Below are positions 8,589 to 17,712 of a stretch of 60,015 nucleotides of DNA, piece after piece. Source of the stretch: Bryobacterales bacterium (GTDB lineage Bacteria > Acidobacteriota > Terriglobia > Bryobacterales > UBA6623); assembly GCA_028819255.1 (NCBI GenBank), contig JAPPMB010000110.1:3835-63849 (forward strand), read 5' to 3'. Numbering within the stretch: position 1 is the first letter of the stretch; the number at the start of each line of letters is the position of its first letter. The notes beneath the pieces are model-generated. The model did not search any database, was not told the DNA's origin, and was given only the letters and a program-made list of their open reading frames with translations. Made by a program: the position numbers and the translations under genes.

Positions 8589-11500
8589 CTAGAACTCGAA
8601 CCGCAGCCCGATGCGGACGATGCGCTGGTTGGACGCGGAGGTGATCTGCATGAAGCCGCCGCTGCTCGCGTTGTCGTTGAAGCGCCCGAACTGCGGCGTG
8701 TTGGTGAGGTTGAAGAACTCCGCCCGGAACTGGGCCTCGCTGGTCTCCCCGATCGGGAACTTCTTGAAGATGCTCAGGTCGAGGTTCGTGACGCCGGGCG
8801 TGTCGAGAATGTTCCGGCCGCTTGTCCCGAACCGCTGCTCGGTGACCGGCGCGAACGCCGACGGATCGTAGTAGTGCTGTCCGCGTCCCACGCCGCCGAG
8901 TTTCCTGACGGCGCCCACCTGGTCGGCGGTCTGCACGGCGCTGGCGGCGTTCAGCGAACTGGCGGACGCCCGGATCGAACGCGGGGTTCCCGTGAACATG
9001 GCCGCGATTCCGCTGACCTGCCAGTTGCCGAGGACGGTTCCGACCGCCGTGTTGTTGTTCTGCAGGAAGGGCAGGTCGTAGACAAAGCCCATCTGAAACA
9101 TGTGGGTGCGGTCATAGCCCGCCCTGGCGCGATTGCGCTGGAAGACATCGGGGTGGTCCCACCAGACTCCGGCCCAGCCCTCGTCGTCGGCCATGTTGAT
9201 GGCCTTGGACCAGGTGTAGGCGCCCTTGAGCATCACTCCCTCGGCGACCCGCCTGTTGATGGCGACCTGGAGCGAGTGGTAGTCGGACTGCAGGTAGCTG
9301 TCCCACATGTTGATGTTGACCTTCCGTCCCGTGATCGCTGCGTAGGGCCGGCCCGCGTTGCCCTCGCCGGGCCGCGATGCGTTGATGTCCTGGTCGGCGA
9401 GCATGTCGACGGATTTTGTTGCGACGTAGCCCACGGAGGTGATGATGTCGCCAGGCAGCCTCCGCTCGATGGTGGCGTTCCAGGAGGCGATGTAGCCGCG
9501 GTTGAGCGTTCCCTCGTACGGACTCCGGAATCCGGCCGTGAGGGGCACCTCGACGACGCCGGTGTCCAGATCCGGACCGACGACCGGCGGGATGCCGTCC
9601 GCCAGCGAGCGGAAGAGTGTGAACGTGTTGTCGCGCTGGAAGTCAAGCGCGACGGTCAGCGGGTACTGGCCGCGCATCGGCCTCGAGAACGGCATCGGGC
9701 TGTAGTTGAGGCCGAAGCCCGTGCGCAGGACCGTGTGGCTGTCAATGCGGTAGGCAAGGCCGCCGCGGGGCGAGAACAGCCCCTTGCTGACGTCGATTCC
9801 CGCGTTCTTCGGCGTGCCTCCCCGACCTCCGAGATACATCAGGTTCGTGTTGGGATCGTAGCGCTCGATGCCCTTGCCGCCCGCGCGCGACATCAGGGGG
9901 TAGTACTCCCAGCGAAGCCCGAGGTTGACGGTCAGACGCTGCGAGACCTGCCAGCGATCCGTGACGTAGCCGGCAAACTGCCACTCGGCCCCCGTGGCGA
10001 GAATGTGCTGGATCGCCTTGCGCATCCGCGACGACTGGCCCAGGAGGAACGCCGCATAGGTGTTGTACTGGTCCGGTGCGAGATCGCCGCCCTTGAGCGC
10101 GGTGACGTCTCCGTCGAAGTGGATGTTGCCCCTCGGGCCGCCGCCCAGTTCCGGCTGCCAGTGGCTGAGCTTGAGCAGGATCCCGTCGAATCCGAACCGC
10201 ACCTGGTGCGAGCCCCTGACCCACGTGAAGTTCTGGCTGGTGGTCCAGTTCTCCTCAACCCGCTCGAGCGGCTGCCAGCCCGGGGACCCGAACGCGGTGT
10301 AGCCGGGACGGATGTTGGGGAAGCCCTTCTGGCGGGGATCCGGACCGCCGACCCCGGGAATCCCGAGATCGAAGTCCTTGCCGAAGTCCGAAGGCTTCAC
10401 GAACTGGTCCTGCCGCCAGAATCCGAACACGCCGTCGTAGAAGAGCGTGGGGGAGAAGGTGTACGTATGGCCGAACGTCGCGAGGTTGACTTTGGTCTCG
10501 GCGTTGCCGGGGCTGCCGCCCGGTGCCGGTCCTCCGGCATCGCCGAAGATCGGACTGCCCGAGACCGGGGCGTCCATGAAGCCGTGCTTGATCCAGAGCG
10601 CGTACTTGTCCGTGACGTTGAAGTTGACCTTGGAGTCGTAGTAGGCCCTGTCGAAGGGCGGCGAATCCTCGGAATGGAAGTTGTTGTTCGTTCCGGGCTG
10701 GTTCGGCTCCGGGTAGTAGCTCTGCACCTTCAGCGCGATCGGGTCCTGCAGGCTCCGCGGAATCGTGTTGTTGTTGAACGGAGTCCGTCCGGTGCCGTCC
10801 GGGTTGCCCGTGTACGGGTTGTAGATCCGGGTGTTCGCATATGCGCTGAAGTCTCCCGCCTTCTGGTCCGCTGTTGGAACCTCGTCTCCGGTGCGGACGC
10901 CCGCGATTTGCTGGGAGGTCTTGTCATAGCTGAAGAAGAAGAAGACCTTGTTCCGCTTGATCGGCCCGCCGACCGTCGCGCCGAAGTTGTTGAAGTTGCT
11001 GGTCGGCTTGCTTGCGGCAAAGTAGTTCCTGGCGCGGAGCGAGTCGTTGTCGTGGAACCAGAACGCAGACCCGTGCAGGTCATTGGTTCCGGACTTCGTG
11101 ATGACGGTCGTCGACGCGCCGCCTGAGAGCCCCTGTTCCGCCTCGCCCGAGCCAGTCGTGATCGACACGGTCTCGATGGTCTCGGCGGGGGCGATGTAGC
11201 CGGCATGGTGGGGCAGCCAGACGTTGATGCTCGCGGCCCCGTCGATGCGGGTGACGTTGTTGTTCCGGTTCGTGCCGTTCACGTTGGTGCTCAGCGCCCG
11301 GGCCGGAGTGTCCAGAATCGAGTTCTGAAATCGCGCCGGCGTCGCTCCCGGAACCAGGTTCACCAGGCTCTGGTAGTTTCTGAAGTTCGGCAGCGGGAAG
11401 TTGGTGATGGCTTCCTGTGTGATCTCGGAACGCGTGTCGGCCTTCTCGGTCTGGAGCTGGGCGGCCGACGCCTCGACCGTGACCTGCTCGGTGACCTGGC

Positions 11501-11849
11501 CGAGGACCAGGTCCACGTCGACCCTCGACACGTCGTTCGCCGTGACGTTCACGTTGGACGAGACATGGGTCCGGAACCCGTCCGAGGTGATCGAGACATC
11601 GTAGGAGCCGACTTGGACGTTGACGATGCGAAACAGTCCGTCCGCACCGGTGGCGGCGGTCAGTTCGAGGCCTGTCGCGGTGTTCACTGCGGAAACGCTC
11701 GCGCCCGGCACGACGGCGCCGGTTCCGTCTGAGACGGTCCCCACGAGCGAGCCGTACAGCACCTGCGCTGCAGCTGGCGTCGCCACAGCCAGTGCGACTG
11801 CGGCAATCAGGATTGCCCGCATCGGGAATCCGGAAACGGGTCTATTCAT
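8589..11849 (-). CDS. TonB-dependent receptor, Oar/CarboxypepD-reg type
   Basis: A 1086-residue outer-membrane receptor. A signal peptide (hydrophobic AILIAAVALAVATPAAAQ) ends near residue 29. A carboxypeptidase-regulatory-like Ig domain (GTVSDGTGAVVPGASV, ADGLFRIVNVQVGSYDVSI) spans about 30-115. The plug domain includes TRIDGAASINVWL, SITTGSGEAEQGLSGG and TVITKSGTNDLHGSAFWF near 200-265. A long beta-barrel follows, ending in RIVRIGLRFEF with the terminal Phe expected of outer-membrane barrels. This size and layout is typical of the receptors that are very numerous in Acidobacteriota; the ligand (glycan, peptide or siderophore) is unknown. GGGAGA lies 9 nt before the ATG. It is divergent from the CRTAC1-like gene. 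Confidence 0.93.
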   Translation of the reverse strand: MNRPVSGFPMRAILIAAVALAVATPAAAQVLYGSLVGTVSDGTGAVVPGASVSAVNTATGLELTAATGADGLFRIVNVQVGSYDVSITSDGFRTHVSSNVNVTANDVSRVDVDLVLGQVTEQVTVEASAAQLQTEKADTRSEITQEAITNFPLPNFRNYQSLVNLVPGATPARFQNSILDTPARALSTNVNGTNRNNNVTRIDGAASINVWLPHHAGYIAPAETIETVSITTGSGEAEQGLSGGASTTVITKSGTNDLHGSAFWFHDNDSLRARNYFAASKPTSNFNNFGATVGGPIKRNKVFFFFSYDKTSQQIAGVRTGDEVPTADQKAGDFSAYANTRIYNPYTGNPDGTGRTPFNNNTIPRSLQDPIALKVQSYYPEPNQPGTNNNFHSEDSPPFDRAYYDSKVNFNVTDKYALWIKHGFMDAPVSGSPIFGDAGGPAPGGSPGNAETKVNLATFGHTYTFSPTLFYDGVFGFWRQDQFVKPSDFGKDFDLGIPGVGGPDPRQKGFPNIRPGYTAFGSPGWQPLERVEENWTTSQNFTWVRGSHQVRFGFDGILLKLSHWQPELGGGPRGNIHFDGDVTALKGGDLAPDQYNTYAAFLLGQSSRMRKAIQHILATGAEWQFAGYVTDRWQVSQRLTVNLGLRWEYYPLMSRAGGKGIERYDPNTNLMYLGGRGGTPKNAGIDVSKGLFSPRGGLAYRIDSHTVLRTGFGLNYSPMPFSRPMRGQYPLTVALDFQRDNTFTLFRSLADGIPPVVGPDLDTGVVEVPLTAGFRSPYEGTLNRGYIASWNATIERRLPGDIITSVGYVATKSVDMLADQDINASRPGEGNAGRPYAAITGRKVNINMWDSYLQSDYHSLQVAINRRVAEGVMLKGAYTWSKAINMADDEGWAGVWWDHPDVFQRNRARAGYDRTHMFQMGFVYDLPFLQNNNTAVGTVLGNWQVSGIAAMFTGTPRSIRASASSLNAASAVQTADQVGAVRKLGGVGRGQHYYDPSAFAPVTEQRFGTSGRNILDTPGVTNLDLSIFKKFPIGETSEAQFRAEFFNLTNTPQFGRFNDNASSGGFMQITSASNQRIVRIGLRFEF

Positions 11850-11960
11850 TGGTGTGCTCTCCCATTCTGCAATCTAGCGACGGAACTCGTGAATCCCGTC
11901 GTCCTCAACCATTCTGCCTGCCCGAGCGAATCTGCAGGGCCGACAGTCACGAGCATTGCT

Positions 11961-11996
11961 GGTGCGTACTTTCGCACCTGCCGGACAGCTTGTCAA
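11961..11996 (-). promoter_or_regulatory. candidate promoter with operator-like dyad
   Basis: On the minus strand a consensus -35 TTGACA (11996-11991) is followed after 17 bp by a weak -10 (GAAAGT, 11973-11968). A perfect dyad GGTGCG-TACTTT-CGCACC (11961-11978) covers that -10, as a repressor operator would. The resulting leader to the receptor ATG at 11849 would be about 110 nt. Confidence 0.45.
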
Positions 11997-12136
11997 ACCG
12001 TTCCTTAAGTTCCTGATTTCCTTGCCCTTGCGTCCACCTGCGGGACGGTCCTGAATTTGGGCGTGACGGTCGGGGCCGCGCACGCGGCACTGTGACCGCC
12101 GCCATCGACGAGCTACGGCCCGGTTTAACCTGAGAC

Positions 12137-13780
12137 TTGCCGTGTTCTGCAAGAGAGGCCCTCTCCTTGGCGGCCGCAGCTTGGTTCGCGGCGGCCGTTG
12201 CGGCGGATCCTCCGGCAGCGGCGTCGCAGATCCGTCTCGAGGAGCTGGCAGCGTCGGCCTCCGGCGTCGGGTTTGAGCTGCGGCACGAGCCGACGCCCCG
12301 CAAGCGCATGATCGAGACCATGGCGGGCGGTCTGGCCGTGTTCGACTACGACGGGGACGGGCGGGCCGACATCTTCTTCGCGAACGGTGCGGACGGGGCA
12401 ACGATGCGCAAGGCCTCGCCAGCCTACTTCAATCGTCTCTACCGCAACGAGGGCGGGCTGCGCTTCGCGGATGTGACCCGGGAGGCCGGCATCGCCGGCG
12501 CAGGCTACTCGATGGGTGCGGCCGCGGCCGACTTCGACAACGACGGGGACACGGACCTGTTCGTCGCCGGCGTGTTCAGGAGTACCCTTCACCGCAATCT
12601 CGGCGACGGAACCTTCGAGGACATTACCGAAGCGTCCGGCATCGCCGGCGGGGAGTGGGCCGTCGCCGCGGGCTGGTTCGACTTCGACGGAGACGGCCTG
12701 CTGGACCTCTTTGTCGTCAACTACGCCGACTGGACGCTCGAATTCGACCGCTACTGCGGCGACAGGGACCGCGGTCTTCGCGTCTACTGCCATCCGAAGT
12801 ACCTCACGCCGATCTCCAACCGCCTGTACCGCAATCTCGGGGCGGGCAGGTTTGAGGACTGGACCGAGCGGACCGGTCTCGCGGGCTCGAAGGGCCGCGG
12901 GATGAGCGCGGCGTTCGCCGACTTCAACGGCGACGGAACGCAGGATGTCTTCGTGACCAATGACAACCTGCCCAACTCCCTGTTCCTGAACCGCGGCGGA
13001 AGGGCGCTTGAGGAGGACGCCCTGCTGGCCGGTGTGGCGCTGCTCGATCATGGCCGGCCGGTTGCCTCCATGGGCGTCGACATCGGGGACTTTGACGGCG
13101 ACGGACAGCTGGATCTTTCGGTGACCGCTCTCAGCAACGAGACGTTTCCGCTGTTCCGAGGAGACGGCGCGGGCTTGTTCCGGGACGCCACCGTGCAGAG
13201 CGGGCTTGCCAGGGCGGCCCATCCCTACGCGGGCTGGGGGAACGTCTTTGCCGACCTTGACAACGACGGCTGGGAGGATCTCTTCACGGCGAACTCGCAT
13301 GTGAACGACCTGATCGAGCACTTCGAGCCGTTCGTCTATCTCCAGCCGAACACGGTGTTCCGAAACCTGGACGGCAAGTTCGAGCGTGCCGACCGGGTCG
13401 GCGCCCCTCGTGCGTATCGCGGCGCCGCGGCGGCCGACTTCGACGGCGACGGGCGGCTGGACATCGTCGTCAGCGCCCAGGGCGAGGAGGCCCGCGTCTA
13501 CCGCAACGCCACCCGGAACTCCGGTAACTGGCTGGCGGTGCGTCTTGTCGGAACCCGGTCGAGTCGTGACGCTGTTGGCGCGGTCGTGCGGGCCGGCGAA
13601 CGAGTCCGCTGGGTGAAGAGCGCGGCAGGCTATGCATCCTCGGTCCGCCGGCCTGTGCACTTCGGCCTCGGCGACGCTGAGGGGCAGGTCAGCGTTCGCG
13701 TCGCCTGGCCCAGCGGCGCCGAGCAGACGGTCGACGGAATCCAGCCGAATCAGACCATCACGATCACTGAGCCTCGATAG
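12137..13780 (+). CDS. CRTAC1-like FG-GAP/VCBS repeat protein with ASPIC/UnbV domain
   Basis: A 547-residue secreted protein. A TTG at 12137 gives a signal peptide (alanine-rich LSLAAAAWFAAAVAADPP); no ATG is available upstream in frame. At least seven calcium-binding D-x-D-x-D-G repeats are visible, including VFDYDGDGRADIFFAN, AADFDNDGDTDLFV, WFDFDGDGLLDLFV, FADFNGDGTQDVFV, GDFDGDGQLDLSV, FADLDNDGWEDLF and AADFDGDGRLDIVV, forming a beta-propeller. The last 100 residues are an ASPIC/UnbV domain (GNWLAVRLVGTRSSRDAVGA, VHFGLGD, VAWPSGAEQTVDG). Such proteins are extracellular and of unclear function, often next to TonB-dependent receptors and TPR proteins, as here. No ribosome-binding site is evident before the TTG. 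Confidence 0.88.
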   Translation: MPCSAREALSLAAAAWFAAAVAADPPAAASQIRLEELAASASGVGFELRHEPTPRKRMIETMAGGLAVFDYDGDGRADIFFANGADGATMRKASPAYFNRLYRNEGGLRFADVTREAGIAGAGYSMGAAAADFDNDGDTDLFVAGVFRSTLHRNLGDGTFEDITEASGIAGGEWAVAAGWFDFDGDGLLDLFVVNYADWTLEFDRYCGDRDRGLRVYCHPKYLTPISNRLYRNLGAGRFEDWTERTGLAGSKGRGMSAAFADFNGDGTQDVFVTNDNLPNSLFLNRGGRALEEDALLAGVALLDHGRPVASMGVDIGDFDGDGQLDLSVTALSNETFPLFRGDGAGLFRDATVQSGLARAAHPYAGWGNVFADLDNDGWEDLFTANSHVNDLIEHFEPFVYLQPNTVFRNLDGKFERADRVGAPRAYRGAAAADFDGDGRLDIVVSAQGEEARVYRNATRNSGNWLAVRLVGTRSSRDAVGAVVRAGERVRWVKSAAGYASSVRRPVHFGLGDAEGQVSVRVAWPSGAEQTVDGIQPNQTITITEPR

Positions 13781-13901
13781 AGTCTCATGTAGCCATTGTC
13801 TTCCCGCTGTCGAACGTCGAACGCGCGGGCTTGCAATCCGGGGACGGGAACGGTCACACTGACGGACTGCGCACGACCCGTCCGCGCGTGAATAAGATGC
13901 A

Positions 13902-14870
13902 ATGAGGCAGATGGATATGACGAAGAGCGAATTCGGAAAAGAGCCCACGCGCCGACACCTTCTTGGCTGCGGCGGAGCGGCCGCGGCCACACTGGCGGCG
14001 TGTGGCGCCGGCGCCGGGGAAGCGGAGCCGCAATGGACCCGAGCCGTCAACGGGCGGATCCGCCAGTCGGTCTGCCTGTGGTGCTACGAGAGCTCGGAGT
14101 GGGCATGGGATCTGGACACGCTCGCTCAGCACGCGGCCAGCTTGGGCATCCAGAGCGTCGAGCTTCTGGCGCCCGAGCAGTGGCCCACCGTCAAGAAGCA
14201 CGGGCTGGAGTGCGCGATCGCCGGCAACGGCATGCCCGCACCCCCCTTCACCAAGGGCCTCAACAATCCGCGCTATCAGGAAGAAGTCGTCGCCGTGACC
14301 AAGAAGACGATGGACGCCTGTGCCGAGCACGGCGTGCCCAGCATCATCGCTTTCACGGGCTACAAGTGGAAGGATCCCGACGATCCGCAAAGCGGGGAAA
14401 TCTCACTCGAGGAGGGGGCCAGGAACACGGTGGAGGGCCTCAGGGAGCTCGCTGCCTACGGGGAGGAGAAGGAAGTCACGGTCTGCCTGGAGATGCTCAA
14501 CACCAGGGACGACACCCATCCGATGAAGGGGCATCCCGGGTATCAGGGAGATGACATCGACTATTGCGCGGACATCATCGCGGAGGTCGGCTCGCCCCGG
14601 GCCAAGCTGCTGTTTGACATCTACCACGTACAGATCATGAACGGCGACGTCATCCGGCGGATCGGGGAATTGAGGGATCTGATCGGACACGTTCACACTG
14701 CCGGCAATCCCGGGCGGAACGAACTTCACCTGCGACAGGAGATCCACTATCCGTCGGTGATGGAAGCACTGGTCGACATCGGCTACGAGGGATACGTGGG
14801 ACAGGAGTTCATCCCGACACGCGACCCGCTGGATTCGCTCGCACAGGCCGTCAGGCTCTGCGACGTCTAG
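13902..14870 (+). CDS. Tat-exported hydroxypyruvate isomerase-like TIM-barrel protein
   Basis: A 322-residue protein. The N-terminus carries a twin-arginine motif in PTRRHLLGCGGAAAATLAAC, and that segment ends in a possible lipobox (L-A-A-C). The mature part matches hydroxypyruvate isomerase-family TIM barrels: LCLWC-type first strand (SVCLWCYESSEWAWD), AASLGIQSVELLAP, VTVCLEMLN with the metal-ligand Glu, KLLFDIYHVQIMNGDV with D-x-Y-H-x-Q, IGHVHTAGNPGRNEL and GYVGQEFIP with the final Glu. All the usual metal and catalytic residues appear to be present. Many acidobacteria and planctomycetes have exported members of this family whose substrate is unknown. The ATG at 13902 is used; ATGs at 13911 and 13917 are alternatives. 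Confidence 0.85.
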   Translation: MRQMDMTKSEFGKEPTRRHLLGCGGAAAATLAACGAGAGEAEPQWTRAVNGRIRQSVCLWCYESSEWAWDLDTLAQHAASLGIQSVELLAPEQWPTVKKHGLECAIAGNGMPAPPFTKGLNNPRYQEEVVAVTKKTMDACAEHGVPSIIAFTGYKWKDPDDPQSGEISLEEGARNTVEGLRELAAYGEEKEVTVCLEMLNTRDDTHPMKGHPGYQGDDIDYCADIIAEVGSPRAKLLFDIYHVQIMNGDVIRRIGELRDLIGHVHTAGNPGRNELHLRQEIHYPSVMEALVDIGYEGYVGQEFIPTRDPLDSLAQAVRLCDV

Positions 14871-14967
14871 CCGGAGGCGCATCCGGCATCCCGTTGAGCG
14901 CGCTGCCGCCCACGGGGACGCGGCGCCTGATTCCGGCTACCATCGGATGAGCAGGTGATCGAACAGA

Positions 14968-16008
14968 ATGTCTCGGACAGCGCGAATCGGAATCGCCGGG
15001 TTCACTGGCTACAGCGGTGCGGAACTGGTCAGGATTCTCAAGGGCCATCCCTTCGTCGAACCCGTCCTTCTGGAGCATCGGGCCGTGTCGGATGGGGAGC
15101 TGCCCCTGGGGGAGGACGCGGCGAGGATTCCGTTCGAGCCGCAGGCCCTGCGGGACGAGGGCATCAGGGCCGTGTTCCTGGCCACCTCGCTCGATGTCTC
15201 GATGAACGCCGCGCCGTGGGTGCTGGAGGCGGGCGTCGGCTGCATTGATCTCAGCGCGGCCTTTCGCCTGCGGGCGGTCTCAGACTACCGGCGATGGTAC
15301 GGGGTTGAGCATGCGTGTCCGGAACTGCTCGCCGACGCTGCCTACGGGTTGCCGGAGTTCTTCCGCGAGGTGGTGAAGATCTCCAGCCTCGTGGCCAATC
15401 CCGGCTGCTACCCGACGGCGGTGAACCTTGCCGTGCGGCCGCTGATCATCGAGGCCGTCTTGGACCGGGCGCCGGGAATCGTGTGCGACGCCAAGTCGGG
15501 AGTGAGCGGGGCCGGACGCAAGCCGTCGCTCAAGACGCACTATTGCGAGGTCACGGGAAACTTCTCGGCCTACAGCGTCCTCGACCACCGCCACGTCCCC
15601 GAAATCCTCTACACGACCGATCTCGACGAGCACGAGCTGTTCTTTACGGCCCAGCTGCTTCCCCTGCATCGAGGCATCCTCGAGACGATCTACGTCCGGA
15701 CCGCCGAGCAGCTGGAGTGGGCCGACCTGCGGGCGGCCTACGAGAAGTACTACCGGGACGAACCTTTCGTGCGGCTGTATCCGGAGGGCCGGATGCCCGA
15801 CCTGCGCGGCATTCAGGGCACCAATTCCTGCGACATCGGGTTCCGTGTCGACCCGGAGACCCGCCGGGTCGTGATTGTGGCCGCGATCGACAACCTGGTG
15901 AAGGGAGCAGCGGGTCAGGCGGTGCAGAACATGAACCTGCAGCTGGGCTTTCCGGAGACCGCGGGCCTGCTTAATGGCGGCCTCACCGGTGCAGTGAGCT
16001 CGGTATGA
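14968..16008 (+). CDS. argC: N-acetyl-gamma-glutamyl-phosphate reductase
   Basis: Reduces N-acetylglutamyl phosphate to the semialdehyde with NADPH, the third step of arginine synthesis. The 346-residue length is standard. The N-terminal Rossmann loop GIAGFTGYSGAELVRIL is at residues 7-23. The active-site cysteine lies in VANPGCYPTAVNLA near residue 147. KSGVSGAGRKPS and LLPLHRGILETIY are further family signatures. The stop overlaps the argB ATG by 4 bp (ATGA), so the two are coupled. The remaining arginine genes are not adjacent. Confidence 0.97.
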   Translation: MSRTARIGIAGFTGYSGAELVRILKGHPFVEPVLLEHRAVSDGELPLGEDAARIPFEPQALRDEGIRAVFLATSLDVSMNAAPWVLEAGVGCIDLSAAFRLRAVSDYRRWYGVEHACPELLADAAYGLPEFFREVVKISSLVANPGCYPTAVNLAVRPLIIEAVLDRAPGIVCDAKSGVSGAGRKPSLKTHYCEVTGNFSAYSVLDHRHVPEILYTTDLDEHELFFTAQLLPLHRGILETIYVRTAEQLEWADLRAAYEKYYRDEPFVRLYPEGRMPDLRGIQGTNSCDIGFRVDPETRRVVIVAAIDNLVKGAAGQAVQNMNLQLGFPETAGLLNGGLTGAVSSV

Positions 16009-16775
16009 AGCTGCTGGTCAAGCTGGGCGGCACGCTTCTGGAATCGGAAGAGCGCCGGGCCTCGCTGGCGGGCCAGCTAAAGAGGTTGCTCGACGATGGG
16101 CACCGTGCCGTTGTGGTCCACGGAGGAGGCAAGCGGCTCAGCCGGTATCTGGCCGGCCTGGACCACAAGAGCGAGTTTCGCCGAGGGCTTCGCGTCACGC
16201 CGCCGGAAATCCTCGACGCCGTGCTGCGGGTGCTCGCCGGCTCGGTCAATCGCCAGCTCGTCGCGGAGCTCCAGCGGGCCGGCCTGTCGGCCGTCGGTCT
16301 GACGGGCATCGACGCCGGGACGGTCCGTGCCACCCAGCTGGACCCCGAACTCGGCCTCGTCGGCAAGGTCCAGCGGGTCGATCCCGCGCTGCTGGACCGG
16401 CTCGCGGATCACGGATATCTGCCCACCGTGGCCTGCATAGCGGGCGGCGACGGCGGGGCGATCTACAACGTCAACGCCGATCAGATGGCGTCGGCCTGCG
16501 CCGCGGCCCTTGGCGTTGACAGGCTCGTGTTCCTCACCGACGTCGGCGGCGTGCTCGACGGGCGCGGCGAGCTGGTTCCGGAGCTCGGTGTAGGGGATGC
16601 ACTCGACCTGATCGAGAGCAAGGTCGCAGTCGGCGGCATGGAAGCGAAACTCCGGGCGGCCGTCGAAGCGATACGCGGCGGCATCGGAGCTGTCTCGATC
16701 GTCAACGGCCACGAATCCGGGATTCTGCACAGGACCATCTGCGGAGGCCGAGCTGGCACGCGCCTCAGGGCATGA
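16005..16775 (+). CDS. argB: acetylglutamate kinase
   Basis: Phosphorylates N-acetylglutamate, the second step of arginine synthesis. The 256-residue amino-acid-kinase fold shows KLGGTLLE at residues 5-12, the substrate loop VVVHGGGKRLSRYL near 37-50, ELGLVGKVQRVD, then NVNADQMASACAAALGVDRL and FLTDVGGVLDG near 160-190. The short form with K-x-GG-T/S-x-L resembles the LysW-independent, E. coli-length enzymes rather than the longer arginine-sensitive ones. An N-acetylaminoadipate kinase role cannot be excluded from sequence alone, but the argC partner favours arginine. Confidence 0.93.
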   Translation: MKLLVKLGGTLLESEERRASLAGQLKRLLDDGHRAVVVHGGGKRLSRYLAGLDHKSEFRRGLRVTPPEILDAVLRVLAGSVNRQLVAELQRAGLSAVGLTGIDAGTVRATQLDPELGLVGKVQRVDPALLDRLADHGYLPTVACIAGGDGGAIYNVNADQMASACAAALGVDRLVFLTDVGGVLDGRGELVPELGVGDALDLIESKVAVGGMEAKLRAAVEAIRGGIGAVSIVNGHESGILHRTICGGRAGTRLRA

Positions 16776-16798
16776 ACGCGCCCGATGGCGTCGCGGAT

Positions 16799-17623
16799 TC
16801 ACCCCGTTGCGAACGAGAAGCTCCTGTAGGCCATGAAGAACGCCGCTATGACGACGGTGCCTGTGCCGATCGAGATGCCCCGCCAGATCGCTTCCCTGTC
16901 GCTGTCCAGGCCGGGCGTGCCGCAAACGTAGGCGAAGCCGAATCCCGCGGCCAGGCCTCCCAGGTGCGCGGCGTTGTCAATGGCGGGAAACAGGAGGCCG
17001 AACACCCCGATAGCGATGATCCACCGTAGTGCGACCGACCGCAGCTGCGAGTTCGGGTTGATGCGTCCGAAGCCGTACATCGCGCCGATCAGGCCGCAGA
17101 TCGACGCCGAGGCGCCGATGGAGAGCGAGTTCGACCACATCGTGCTGGCGAGGAAGCCGCAGAACCCGCTGGCCACGTAGAGGACCAGGTAGCGTGACGT
17201 GCCGAAGATCTGCTCTGCGAGGGGGCCCAGGTTGAACAGCGACATCGTGTTGAAGCCGAGGTGCAGCAGGCCGCCGTGCAGGAAGTTCGCGGTGATCAGT
17301 CGCCACCACTCCCCGTGAACCTGGATCGACAGGGAGAACTTGGCGCCCATGATGTGCAGCACCTCGCCGTCAATTCCGCCCAGAAAGCTGCTCTCCCCCG
17401 TGAAGCGCAGGGTGAGAACCCATGAGACTGCAAAAAGAGCCGCGTTGATGAGCAGCAGCATCATCGTCGTGAATCCGACGTCCACCCGGGTCCGGCGCCT
17501 CCGCTCCTCGCGGACCAGGCGGCGGCCGGCGGTCATCGGCAGCGGGTTGTCGCAGTATTCGCATGTCTTCTGCTTGGCATCGACGAAAGCCCGGCAGTGC
17601 GGGCACATGCGGGGTTTTGCCAT
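16799..17623 (-). CDS. rhomboid-family intramembrane serine protease with N-terminal zinc ribbon
   Basis: A 274-residue protein. A zinc ribbon, CPHC (residues 6-9) with CEYC (about 20-23), precedes six or seven membrane segments. Rhomboid hallmarks are EWWRLITANFLHGGLLHLGF with the HxxxHxxxN arrangement, the catalytic serine in IGASASICGLIGA and the catalytic histidine in DNAAHLGGLAAGFGF. All catalytic residues are present, so it should be active. The ATG at 17623 has GAAAGG upstream; a longer frame reaching 18280 runs through the anti-sigma gene and is rejected. It lies 89 bp downstream of the anti-sigma gene on the same strand, so the anti-sigma factor, which has one membrane segment, is an attractive but unproven substrate. 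Confidence 0.9.
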   Translation of the reverse strand: MAKPRMCPHCRAFVDAKQKTCEYCDNPLPMTAGRRLVREERRRRTRVDVGFTTMMLLLINAALFAVSWVLTLRFTGESSFLGGIDGEVLHIMGAKFSLSIQVHGEWWRLITANFLHGGLLHLGFNTMSLFNLGPLAEQIFGTSRYLVLYVASGFCGFLASTMWSNSLSIGASASICGLIGAMYGFGRINPNSQLRSVALRWIIAIGVFGLLFPAIDNAAHLGGLAAGFGFAYVCGTPGLDSDREAIWRGISIGTGTVVIAAFFMAYRSFSFATG

Positions 17624-17712
17624 GGGCGACCTTTCATCTTGGGACGCCCGTCCGCCAAATGCAACACCGGGCGACGGTGGACCGGCGCCAGGTCCTGGCC
17701 GAGCCCGCGAAA

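Noticed and set aside
8874..11126. A 750-codon plus-strand frame opposite the TonB-dependent receptor
   Set aside because: It is antisense to a clear receptor gene, has no domain and is rich in Val/Arg/Asp as expected from the complement of a high-GC gene.
12125..14050. A 641-codon minus-strand frame opposite the CRTAC1-like gene
   Set aside because: The opposite strand encodes seven calcium-binding repeats and an ASPIC/UnbV domain; this is a GC-driven shadow.
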